A stretch of 5,844 nucleotides of DNA from Bacteroidales bacterium (GTDB lineage Bacteria; Bacteroidota; Bacteroidia; Bacteroidales; UBA932): contig JAFZIX010000280.1 of NCBI GenBank assembly GCA_017554135.1, forward strand, positions 1 through 5,844, written 5' to 3'. Below, in pieces: positions 1 to 5,676 of the stretch. The notes under the pieces are model-generated. The model made no database searches and was not told where the DNA came from. It worked only from the letters and a program-made list of their open reading frames with translations. Both the position numbers and the translations under genes were made by a program. The first letter of the stretch is position 1, and every line of letters begins with the position of its first letter.

Positions 1-108
1 GATGGTTGGCTACGGCATGATGACGCGGCCGGCTGTTGTCGTACTGACAACTGATTGCGAAAACAATGACGATTCTGGTCGGGGAGTCCAGGTATTGAAA
101 AACCGGAG

Positions 109-124
109 CCGCACGTTCGTGCGG
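109..124. repeat. Perfect short palindrome, CCGCACG-TT-CGTGCGG
   Basis: Two 7-base arms (109-115 and 118-124) are perfectly complementary around TT. As RNA this would fold as a 6-bp GC-rich stem with a GTTC tetraloop. It is followed by GGTACGCTGG rather than a T-tract, and preceded by TTGAAAAACCGGAG, so it does not fit a rho-independent terminator on either strand. It could be a protein-binding palindrome, or the outer hairpin of the repeat that follows. Confidence 0.5.
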
Positions 125-156
125 GGTACGCTGGTACTTTGCGCCCAGATGGAACA

Positions 157-251
157 CGGCGAAGCCGTACCGAGGAGTGGAGGAACGGGACTCTTCTGAC
201 GGAACTGAGCGCAGCTTCAGCGGAGCGAACTGGCTTTGACCGCTTTGATAT
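157..251 (+). repeat. Dispersed repeat, copy 1 (shortened)
   Basis: This copy shares three blocks, in the same order, with copy 2: the hairpin CGGC-GAA-GCCG (157-167, matching 3419-3429), GACGGAAC (198-205, matching 3541-3548), and a 46-bp core (206-251) differing from 3558-3603 at only two positions. An AGTGGAG motif at 176-182 also matches. The middle is about 90 bp shorter than in copy 2. Bases 172-178 can pair with 190-196 (7 bp including one G-U), so the short form still has a hairpin at this place. The core ends 30 bp from the stop codon of the LuxR-type gene, on its 3' side. Confidence 0.75.
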
Positions 252-281
252 TGACATCGGCACGGAAAGTCGACAATGTAT

Positions 282-1037
282 CTATATTAAGCCGTAGTTG
301 GTAGCGAACGCAAGGGCTTCGGTAATACTGGTGACTTCAAGTTTCTCGAAAAGGGCTTTGCGGTAGAACTTGACTGTGTTTTCGGAACGGAAGAGTTGCT
401 CGCCAATTTCCTTTGTGGTGAATCCTTGGGCGGCAAGCGTGAGGATCTGCTTCTCTTCTGGCTTGAGTATTATAGCTTCGCATGTATGCCAGCTATGGTC
501 GGCAAGGTCATATTCCTTGTGGCTGCTTTGTCCAAGAATGCGAAAGTAGATGTGTCCTGGTTCTTTGCGGGAGGAAAGGGCTACCGTACATAGAGCAAGC
601 CATACTTTTCCCGTTGGTGTCAGCAAAAGTGGAGTGATTTTGTGGTTAATCATCATCTTCTTGCCGTGAATCAGAAGGTGGAAGTCATAGGACATCGTGC
701 AACTCGGCCTGTCCTCTGGACTAACCTGTTCGAAAGCGGAAAAACCGGCAGAGTTGATTTCTGTCAACATCGCTTGCTCCTCCTTGGGAACATTATTAAG
801 GTAGAAGGTATAGCCCATCTCTTTTACTCGCTGGGCGGAATGGCCGCACAGAAAGAGTGGGTTATCGGAGACATAAAAGAAATTCCGACGATTGTAATCG
901 ATGACATAGACGCTTTGGTAGGCAGTCTGGGAGATGGCTTTTACGGCATCAAGGGTACGCTCGGCTAGGATGTAGTCTTCGTCGGTAATACCGGTGATGC
1001 GGTTGCTGTCAATGAAAAAGTCTCCTATTTGTGTCAC
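282..1037 (-). CDS. LuxR-type transcriptional regulator with PAS-like sensor half
   Basis: Likely a cytoplasmic DNA-binding regulator of 251 residues. Residues about 191-250 form a LuxR/GerE helix-turn-helix: LKPEEKQIL, then GFTTKEIGEQLFRSENTVKF, then a KALFEKLEV recognition-helix tail. Residues about 25-150 look PAS-like (QSVYVIDYNRRNFFYVSDN, later a beta-rich stretch HGKKMMINHKI and KVWLALCTV), suggesting a small-molecule or protein signal rather than a phosphoacceptor domain; no receiver domain is seen. I chose the GTG at 1037 because a minus-strand promoter (TAACTTTG, 1066-1059) sits inside the longer frame that opens at 1241, so upstream starts would not be on the transcript; TTG at 1061 lies in the -7 box. 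CTG at 1043 is a less likely alternative. The gene is divergent from the hydrolase operon and probably regulates it. The fold and class are clear; the signal and targets are inferred. Confidence 0.85.
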   Translation of the reverse strand: MTQIGDFFIDSNRITGITDEDYILAERTLDAVKAISQTAYQSVYVIDYNRRNFFYVSDNPLFLCGHSAQRVKEMGYTFYLNNVPKEEQAMLTEINSAGFSAFEQVSPEDRPSCTMSYDFHLLIHGKKMMINHKITPLLLTPTGKVWLALCTVALSSRKEPGHIYFRILGQSSHKEYDLADHSWHTCEAIILKPEEKQILTLAAQGFTTKEIGEQLFRSENTVKFYRKALFEKLEVTSITEALAFATNYGLI

Positions 1038-1058
1038 TATCAGTATTGTTAGGTAGTA

Positions 1059-1088
1059 CAAAGTTACGGATTTTTGTCGGGTCAACAA
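1059..1088 (-). promoter_or_regulatory. Bacteroidota-type promoter of the LuxR-type gene
   Basis: Read on the minus strand, TTG (1088-1086) is followed after exactly 19 bp by TAACTTTG (1066-1059), a perfect match to the -7 consensus TAnnTTTG of the Bacteroidota primary sigma factor. Transcription would start near 1054, giving a leader of about 17 nt before the GTG at 1037. The short leader and lack of a Shine-Dalgarno sequence are typical of the phylum. This promoter decides the start codon call of the gene. Confidence 0.8.
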
Positions 1089-1097
1089 TAGGACTTC

Positions 1098-1111
1098 TCC
1101 CCAAGAGGGTA
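1098..1111. promoter_or_regulatory. Operator-like palindrome, site 1 (TCCCC-AAGA-GGGTA)
   Basis: This 14-bp site has the same architecture as site 2 at 1137-1150: two 5-bp half-sites around a 4-bp spacer. It matches site 2 at 9 of the 10 half-site bases while the spacers differ (AAGA against TTTC). It is centred about 50 bp upstream of the predicted start of the luxR-type transcript, just upstream of the -33 element. It is probably bound by the divergent LuxR-type regulator; this is inferred from position and symmetry only. Confidence 0.5.
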
Positions 1112-1136
1112 AATCTAAAAGAGTTGTAAAGCTTTT

Positions 1137-1150
1137 TACCCTTTCGGGTA
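1137..1150. promoter_or_regulatory. Operator-like palindrome, site 2 (TACCC-TTTC-GGGTA)
   Basis: The half-sites TACCC and GGGTA are perfectly complementary around a 4-bp spacer. The centre lies near -42 relative to the predicted start of the plus-strand hydrolase transcript, the classical place for a LuxR-family activator touching RNA polymerase. The adjoining bases also form a wider repeat: AGGGTAAA at 1106-1113 recurs inverted as TTTACCCT at 1135-1142. Site 1 and site 2 centres are 39 bp apart. Confidence 0.55.
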
Positions 1151-1173
1151 GAGATGGTAGAGGCTTGTTTGTG

Positions 1174-1181
1174 TATCTTTG
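1174..1181 (+). promoter_or_regulatory. -7 box (TATCTTTG) of the serine hydrolase operon
   Basis: TATCTTTG is a perfect TAnnTTTG match, so transcription should begin near 1186, with a leader of about 59 nt before ATG 1245. The expected -33 position (about 1151-1154, GAGA) has no TTG, unlike the other two promoters here. A weak -33 together with palindrome site 2 directly upstream suggests an activator-dependent promoter. The leader contains a small inverted repeat CGTG-N7-CACG at 1201-1215. Confidence 0.7.
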
Positions 1182-1244
1182 CATCCGTAGAACTATAAAG
1201 CGTGACTTTAACACGATTAATTGGAATTCAATAGGGATCAACAG

Positions 1245-2408
1245 ATGAATAAATATTTCAGTTTCATAGCGTTATTACTACTATCGTCCTGCACGATTGT
1301 TCGGGGCTATATGGCCGACGGGGCTTATGGGCCCACGAGTTTCAGCTATGAGAAGCAGTTAAAGGATACCATCATCAACCGCGGAGCAGTCTTTTCTTTC
1401 GGGAAGGCATCGTCCCCGTGCGACTGGATTGACACGCTGCATTTTTTCAACCAGGGCAAGCGCTATGTGAATACAACCCTATGGGAGGCTATCGGCCCGA
1501 AGACTGAGACGCAGGGCGTGCTGATTATCCAGAATGACAGCATCGTCTATGAGAAATGTACGGGCGAGATGGCCGTCAATAAGATTGCCGGCGTGTTCTC
1601 TGTTACGAAGTCCGTCACGTCTCTGCTTTGCGGGATTGCAGTGGATGAAGGGTATATCAAGAGCATCGATGAGCCGGTGACGGTTTATCTGACTGAACTG
1701 CTGAAAGCAGACCCGATGTGGCAGAAGCTTACCATCCGGCATCTGCTGGATATGCAGAGCGGCCTTGACTTCGACGATACCTATTCGCTGAGGCTGCAAG
1801 ATTTGAAACGGCTGAATGCCATGTCCAGGTTGTATTACGGGCGCAATATCAAGGCGCAGGTAAATAAACTGAAGTTCCGTTGCGAGCCTGGCACCGAGTA
1901 CCGATACGAGAGCATGACTACCGAGATTCTGGGGCTTGTCATTGAGCGGGCTACGGGCCGTAGATTCGCCGACTACCTGGAAGAAAAGGTATGGACACCT
2001 CTGGGGATGGAATTCCCGGCTTTCCTCTCATATGATAGCAAGAAGCATCACGCACCCCACGCCTTCGGCGGGTTGGCCTTGACCATGCTGGATTTGGCGA
2101 AGATTGGCCGGCTTTATCTGAATAAGGGCGTTTGGGACGGAAAGAGGATTGTGAGCGAATCCTGGATTGAGCAATCTACGGCTTATTCGGCAGACAATGA
2201 GGGCTACCACTTCTGCTGGTACAACACCAGTTGTATTGGGGCCGACAAAGCAGACTATCCCGGATACTATGCTATGGGTATCCGCGGACAAATCCTTTTC
2301 GTGAATCCGTACAAGAATCTGATTATGGTGCGGCTGGGGCTGAAGGATGACACTTATGCCCATATTCCGTACCTCTTTGAGCAGCTGAGCAACATCTGGC
2401 CGGAATAA
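1245..2408 (+). CDS. Lipoprotein serine hydrolase, beta-lactamase/PBP family (class C type)
   Basis: A 387-residue protein of the beta-lactamase family (Pfam PF00144: class C beta-lactamases, D-Ala-D-Ala peptidases, esterases). The N-terminus is a lipoprotein signal, MNKYFSFIALLLLSSC, with Cys16 as the lipidation site, so it should be anchored in the cell envelope. The SxxK nucleophile motif is S119-V-T-K122. Downstream come the HLLDMQSGL segment (167-174), the second-motif Tyr at Y221-E-S223 after PGTEYR, and GIRGQILFVNP (345-355), which takes the place of the KTG/HxG strand. Length is normal for a single-domain member. I chose ATG 1245 rather than the in-frame TTG 1221 because it puts the signal peptide at the very N-terminus. 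Only 5 bp separate it from the next gene, so they should be cotranscribed. The substrate cannot be read from the sequence; esterase, amidase or peptidase are all possible, and true beta-lactamase activity is not implied. Confidence 0.9.
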   Translation: MNKYFSFIALLLLSSCTIVRGYMADGAYGPTSFSYEKQLKDTIINRGAVFSFGKASSPCDWIDTLHFFNQGKRYVNTTLWEAIGPKTETQGVLIIQNDSIVYEKCTGEMAVNKIAGVFSVTKSVTSLLCGIAVDEGYIKSIDEPVTVYLTELLKADPMWQKLTIRHLLDMQSGLDFDDTYSLRLQDLKRLNAMSRLYYGRNIKAQVNKLKFRCEPGTEYRYESMTTEILGLVIERATGRRFADYLEEKVWTPLGMEFPAFLSYDSKKHHAPHAFGGLALTMLDLAKIGRLYLNKGVWDGKRIVSESWIEQSTAYSADNEGYHFCWYNTSCIGADKADYPGYYAMGIRGQILFVNPYKNLIMVRLGLKDDTYAHIPYLFEQLSNIWPE

Positions 2409-2413
2409 AAGCG

Positions 2414-3340
2414 ATGCAAAAGAGAATCATTGTCACATTGGTTGTCGCGTGCCTGCTACAAACGGCATTCGCGCAAGATAAGGAACTGCTGATTATTGGG
2501 ACGATGCATGAAGTCCCGAGTATAGTGAGCCACAGTTACAGGCCGTTGCTTCAATACGCCAAGCGGTATGGTCCGGAGGCTATTTTTACTGAGGACATTC
2601 GACCGGATGACACATTGAGCCTCAGGAATTTCACGCCTCGGTTCATGCACCTTGCGGATTCTCTTTCGCGGGTCAACACTATCGATGAAGAGCGATTCCA
2701 GAACTTGCGTGGGAAAAAGCTGTCGGATATGGATTCCAGCGATTTTGCTTTTCTGGCAGACGCCTATTTACAGAAGCGGGACCGGGCAAATTATGCATAC
2801 TATGATTATCTGAAAACGTATGGCACTGCTGGAGCAAAGAAACCGCTGAGGAAAGAGAATGGGGACTTGATATTTCCGCTTGCCGTTTCGATGGGAATAA
2901 CCGAATTGCTGCCTGTCGATGATCATCAGGCGGAACCTGAATACCAGCGTGCTTGGGATAACGCAATGAGGGCCAGCGAAGGCACGGAAGATGAAAGGAT
3001 TCTCCTCAAGTTGCTTAAAAATGACACCCGCAGCAGCATATGGCCCTCTCTTTGGGGAAGGCTTGGGAATCACACAAACAAACCGGCGACGCTCAAAAGA
3101 TTCTACAAGATCAACTCCTGCCGGTATGTTACCGAGCCTAACGAATACAGCCAAGCCGTTCAGCAGTTATGGGACGGCAGGAACCTGCGGATAGCCACCA
3201 ATATTGCCGAGCAGATAAAGGGTCATTCTTATCGGAAGAGTATCTTGATTATTGGAGCCGGTCATGTCATTAGTGTCAAGGAGATGCTAAAGCAGGTTTA
3301 TCCGGAATTACATGTAGTCTTGATGTACGATGCAGAATGA
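2414..3340 (+). CDS. Secreted TIKI/TraB-GumN-like protein (possibly DUF5694)
   Basis: A 308-residue exported protein. The signal peptide is about residues 1-20 (hydrophobic IIVTLVVACLLQTAFA, then QDKE). The spaced motifs of the TIKI/TraB/GumN/EreA-like superfamily are visible: G29-T-M-H32 at the end of the first strand, the acidic FTED with Glu60, DDH at 169-171, WDGRN (253-257) leading into RIATNIAEQI, and G281-A-G-H284 followed by the helix ISVKEMLKQVYP. In this superfamily the conserved His and Glu residues are proposed to bind a metal for hydrolysis. Bacteroidota proteins of this size are often labelled DUF5694; that label is tentative, since the expected NPG segment after GTMH is here EVPSIV. 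The gene follows the serine hydrolase by 5 bp, so both envelope proteins are probably made together. The substrate is unknown. Confidence 0.6.
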   Translation: MQKRIIVTLVVACLLQTAFAQDKELLIIGTMHEVPSIVSHSYRPLLQYAKRYGPEAIFTEDIRPDDTLSLRNFTPRFMHLADSLSRVNTIDEERFQNLRGKKLSDMDSSDFAFLADAYLQKRDRANYAYYDYLKTYGTAGAKKPLRKENGDLIFPLAVSMGITELLPVDDHQAEPEYQRAWDNAMRASEGTEDERILLKLLKNDTRSSIWPSLWGRLGNHTNKPATLKRFYKINSCRYVTEPNEYSQAVQQLWDGRNLRIATNIAEQIKGHSYRKSILIIGAGHVISVKEMLKQVYPELHVVLMYDAE

Positions 3341-3345
3341 TGGCT

Positions 3346-3363
3346 GAAGGCTTGACCGCCTTC
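3346..3363 (+). terminator. Possible weak terminator hairpin after the hydrolase operon
   Basis: GAAGGC (3346-3351) and GCCTTC (3358-3363) pair perfectly around TTGACC, five bases after the TGA at 3338-3340. No T-tract follows directly; a pyrimidine-rich stretch (TTCTTTCTTCCC region, about 3387-3406) starts some 23 bases later. The position suits transcript ending, but the form is not a canonical intrinsic terminator. Confidence 0.35.
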
Positions 3364-3418
3364 CAGATGCTATCGCAGGTAGTCTGTTCTTTCTTCCCTC
3401 TTCCCCTCGCACCGGGAC

Positions 3419-3605
3419 CGGCGAAGCCGCGGCGTGGAACGTCCGCAAGTCTCTGACCAGAGCCCCTTGGCACGGCGGGAAGAGTCTCGCAGTGGAGTTG
3501 CCACAAGTGGAGTTCGGAGGGGCGCGGCAGTGCCCCGGAGGACGGAACCAAAGCGAGTGAGCGCAGCTTTAGCGGAGCGAACTGGCTTTGACCGCTTTGT
3601 TATAT
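3419..3605 (+). repeat. Dispersed repeat, copy 2 (most complete)
   Basis: This about 185-bp GC-rich non-coding element lies between convergent genes. In order: hairpin CGGC-GAA-GCCG (3419-3429); a variable segment containing CTCT-GACC-AGAG (3451-3462); AGTCTCGC (3483-3490); a direct repeat AGTGGAGTT-gccaca-AGTGGAGTT (3491-3514); a hairpin GGGGCGC-ggca-GTGCCCC (3519-3536, 7 bp with one G-U); GACGGAAC (3541-3548); and the 46-bp core (3558-3603). Blocks 3483-3525 match copy 3 (39 of 43), and the first hairpin plus the last two blocks match copy 1. It carries no transposase, and I do not recognise it as a named family. Short frames within it are not gene-like. Confidence 0.8.
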
Positions 3606-3656
3606 CGGCCTCGACCTTGAGCCGGACGTTTGCTTCCGGGGGAATCGGCAATGATT

Positions 3657-4730
3657 CTATTCTCCTTTCCGTTCAAACTCAAAATGGAACGGCTTGTCGA
3701 AGTGGCGGCGGGAATAGTAGGTGACGGAAGGGTTTGTCAGGTCCATCACAAGGGTCCAGGCGGTGCCCATGTGACCTCCTTCCGTCGGTGGTAAGGAAAC
3801 AGATGCAATCGTCTTCGTGAGCTGCATTTTATCCATTGTTCCTCCCGTGGCATCGTACAGACTGCACAGGACTTCATATCGGCGGTCTCCCTTAATAAGG
3901 CCGACATTCAGTTTGGCTTCGCACAGGTAGTGATTGGCGACTGCAGCGGATTCAACGACCTCCATCCGGTTGTCCACATACTCCACTACCACGCTTCGGC
4001 CGGTGGCATCGGAAATGGCATAATGATGGGCTGCGCCGATGTCGGAATGCATGTCGATTCCCCGGAGCAGATCCAGGGCATCGTCCACCGTTGCCGCATT
4101 CTTGAGCAGGTAGCAGATGGCCGATGTGGTGGTAAGGGCGGGCTTTCCGCTTTCTTGATTCGTCTGGGCGTTGTCACCAGCCATCAGGTCTGCGACGGCC
4201 AGGCCCTTCTCATTGATGCCGTCCAGGGCGAAGAACAGTACGGATAGTGCCATATACTGATTCTTGAAGCCTTCCGGAAGCCAACCTTCACCGAATCCGA
4301 GGAAGTTGGTGTTGAAGGTGGTATATGTCTCATAACCCTGCTCGGGGACCGTGTGTAGGACGATTCCGGTGGCCGAATTGAAATCGAAGTTCCGGCCCAT
4401 CAGGACGCCGCCTTCCGGCGTGCGGACCGTGAGGGCAGAGCACCCGTAATCCATCGGCCCGGGATTTCCTGACTTCGGCGGGTAAAAGCCTTTGGAGAGA
4501 AAGCGCGTGACGTATGCCGATAATTCTGCTGCGCTGCGTCCGCCTCCGTTTTCCAGAAGACCGGCAAAGCCGTCATCTCCTTTGTATTCCATATAATACA
4601 GTCCGTCATCCAGTTTCCGGACGGACATGGCACCCTGTTCAAGCGGGTCGGCCTGTGCCCATGCATTGGCTCCGGAAAGCCATGCTGCGGCTAACAAGCC
4701 CCATAAAATGGTCTTGGCTATCTTATTCAT
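3657..4730 (-). CDS. Exported Ntn-hydrolase, choloylglycine hydrolase / acid ceramidase-like (linear amide C-N hydrolase)
   Basis: A 357-residue protein with an N-terminal signal (MNKIAKTILWGLLAAAWLSGANAWAQ). The catalytic cysteine is Cys97 in MDYGCSALTV; R113 and D116 in GRNFDF lie at +16 and +19, the spacing seen between Cys, Arg and Asp of bile salt hydrolase/penicillin V acylase (C59). Further conserved candidates are N173 (DGINEKGLAV), N266 (VANHYL) and R283/R284 (GDRRYEVL). Unlike classical bile salt hydrolases, about 70 residues separate the signal peptide from Cys97. This suggests autocleavage at Gly96-Cys97 into two chains, as in acid ceramidase, NAAA and C45 enzymes. It would cleave a linear amide (bile acid conjugate, N-acyl amine or N-acyl amino acid) outside the cytoplasm; the sequence does not say which. 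It is last in a minus-strand operon, 11 bp after the winged-helix gene. Confidence 0.85.
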   Translation of the reverse strand: MNKIAKTILWGLLAAAWLSGANAWAQADPLEQGAMSVRKLDDGLYYMEYKGDDGFAGLLENGGGRSAAELSAYVTRFLSKGFYPPKSGNPGPMDYGCSALTVRTPEGGVLMGRNFDFNSATGIVLHTVPEQGYETYTTFNTNFLGFGEGWLPEGFKNQYMALSVLFFALDGINEKGLAVADLMAGDNAQTNQESGKPALTTTSAICYLLKNAATVDDALDLLRGIDMHSDIGAAHHYAISDATGRSVVVEYVDNRMEVVESAAVANHYLCEAKLNVGLIKGDRRYEVLCSLYDATGGTMDKMQLTKTIASVSLPPTEGGHMGTAWTLVMDLTNPSVTYYSRRHFDKPFHFEFERKGE

Positions 4731-4741
4731 ATTTGGTTCGA

Positions 4742-5032
4742 TTATTTACTTGCCGAAAGGTATTCTTTCAGCGCTTCCACATATTGGTTGAATGCATCCT
4801 GCCCGGCAGGAGTTATCTTGCAGGTGGTGCGGGGCATCTTCCCTTTGAAGCCCTTCTCCACCGTAATATAGCCGGCGGCGGTGAGTTTGTCTATCTGCAC
4901 GCTCAGGTTCCCTGACGTAGCGCCTGTCTGTTTTTTGAGATAGGTGAAATCGGCTTCATCTACCCCTGCCAGGATGGACATCACGGCCAACCGGAGTTCC
5001 GAGTGCAGAAGCGGATCTAACTTGGGAAACAT
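4742..5032 (-). CDS. Small winged-helix transcriptional regulator (ArsR/MarR-like, HTH_34 type)
   Basis: A 96-residue single-domain winged-helix protein. It opens with LDPLLHSELRLAVMSILAGV, then ADFTYLKKQTGATSGNLSVQ (helix-turn-helix, about 28-47), IDKLTAAGYITVEKGF leading into the wing (GKMPRTTCKITPAGQ, about 64-78), and a C-terminal helix (AFNQYVEALKEYL) for dimerisation. This is the pattern of Pfam PF13601, in which GATSGNLSVQ is the usual recognition-helix start. There are no metal-binding Cys pairs and no sensor domain. It starts 3 bp after the membrane-protein stop codon, inside an operon whose promoter carries repeated elements. In Bacteroidota such proteins are commonly encoded beside a small multi-pass membrane protein, and autoregulation is the simplest role. 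The ligand is unknown. Confidence 0.88.
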   Translation of the reverse strand: MFPKLDPLLHSELRLAVMSILAGVDEADFTYLKKQTGATSGNLSVQIDKLTAAGYITVEKGFKGKMPRTTCKITPAGQDAFNQYVEALKEYLSASK

Positions 5033-5035
5033 AGG

Positions 5036-5611
5036 CTATTTGTACTGAAGTTTCATAATCAGTCCGGTCACGAGCAGCAGGACGCCTCCCAAGGTGAAAA
5101 TCAACAGTTGTGCTTCTCCCTTTACCAGCATGGCGAATACGGCGCCGCCTACTCCCAGGAGGAAGCCGCCGATGATGATCGGCCAGTTTTTCAGCAGGAC
5201 GCCGGACATGCATTCGGCCAGGCCCATGATGATGACGATTATGAGGGATACGCGCATGGGGACCAGGAAGATGGCAATGATGCTGAGCGTGATGGCAAAT
5301 ACACCGAAAACACCCCACACGTTGCCGAGCATCTTGCTCACTTCGTTCTGAGGCATGGCCTTGCTATATTTCCCCATTAGTGCAGCGATAGGATAGCCGA
5401 TGACCGGCATGGCGAACCAGAGGAAGTTCCATTCAGGCTTTCCGGTAAGATGCCATAATAGATAGATGACAAGGGAGACGACAGTGAGCAGCGTTCCCCA
5501 AAGCATAAAGTACTTGGCGCTGCCCCGAAGGATTTCCTTGCGGCTGTTGTTGAAAGTCTCGCTGATGATTTGAAGGCTCTGCTGAGCCGTCATTTCTTTG
5601 TTTTGTTCCAT
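5036..5611 (-). CDS. Six-helix membrane protein paired with the winged-helix regulator
   Basis: A 191-residue integral membrane protein and the first gene of the operon. A polar N-terminal region (about 1-30, MEQNKEMTAQQSLQIISETF) precedes about six hydrophobic segments near 33-52, 62-79, 98-117, 119-139, 143-162 and 167-187. Charges in loops (KYSK at 81-84; KNW at 141) and few polar residues inside helices suggest no transporter motif I can name. The frame stays open upstream to 5836, but ATG 5611 is chosen because the promoter at 5677-5707 and repeat copy 3 lie in the extension, and the bases before ATG (AAACACTTGATACA) are AT-rich as expected. An in-frame ATG also occurs at codon 7. The role is unknown; it may sense or relay a signal to its regulator partner, by inference from the gene pairing. 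Confidence 0.85.
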   Translation of the reverse strand: MEQNKEMTAQQSLQIISETFNNSRKEILRGSAKYFMLWGTLLTVVSLVIYLLWHLTGKPEWNFLWFAMPVIGYPIAALMGKYSKAMPQNEVSKMLGNVWGVFGVFAITLSIIAIFLVPMRVSLIIVIIMGLAECMSGVLLKNWPIIIGGFLLGVGGAVFAMLVKGEAQLLIFTLGGVLLLVTGLIMKLQYK

Positions 5612-5676
5612 TGTATCAAGTGTTTTGCTTGTTTTTGCGGCCAAACGCAGCTGCGCAGTCTGCCTTAACCACGATG

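Larger units (their letters stand above)
1..281. other. Left intergenic region without a convincing gene
   Basis: This stretch holds no gene I can support. A plus-strand frame open at 2-199 and a minus-strand frame open over roughly the same bases both lack recognisable domains, and both run into repeat copy 1. Visible structure: an inverted repeat GTTGTC-GTACT-GACAAC at 35-51, a strong palindrome at 109-124, and repeat copy 1 from about 157 to 251. No run of T follows any of the hairpins, so none is a clear intrinsic terminator. The gene to the left, if any, ends outside or very near the edge. Confidence 0.6.

Noticed and set aside
2..199. Plus-strand open frame of 65 codons at the left edge
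   Set aside because: No domain, signal or recognisable motif; it runs through the palindrome at 109-124 and into repeat copy 1, and other frames are open there too. It could be the tail of an upstream gene, but nothing supports that.
1137..1150. Rho-independent terminator for the luxR-type leader or hydrolase promoter region
   Set aside because: The stem lies upstream of both transcript starts and has no T-tract; an operator explains it better.
1038..1241. N-terminal extension of the LuxR-type frame to ATG 1241 (68 extra residues)
   Set aside because: It would cover the gene's own promoter, both palindromes and the divergent promoter; the extension looks like translated intergenic DNA.
1479..2363. 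Antisense frames within the serine hydrolase gene
   Set aside because: Shadows of a gene with clear catalytic motifs; no family resemblance of their own.
3346..3406. A strong intrinsic terminator after the hydrolase operon
   Set aside because: The hairpin is good but no T-tract follows directly; kept only as a low-confidence feature.
3491..3514. CRISPR-like array from the spaced AGTGGAGTT repeats
   Set aside because: Only two 9-bp units 15 bp apart, with a 6-bp spacer that is the same in kind in copy 3; no cas genes.
3276..3724. Several overlapping open frames of about 90 codons on both strands across the 3.3-3.7 kb intergenic region
   Set aside because: They arise from GC-rich repeat copy 2. 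The similar minus-strand peptides in copies 2 and 3 (APLRTPLVATPLRD and MPLRTPLMAAPLRD) reflect DNA identity; no start or length is shared.
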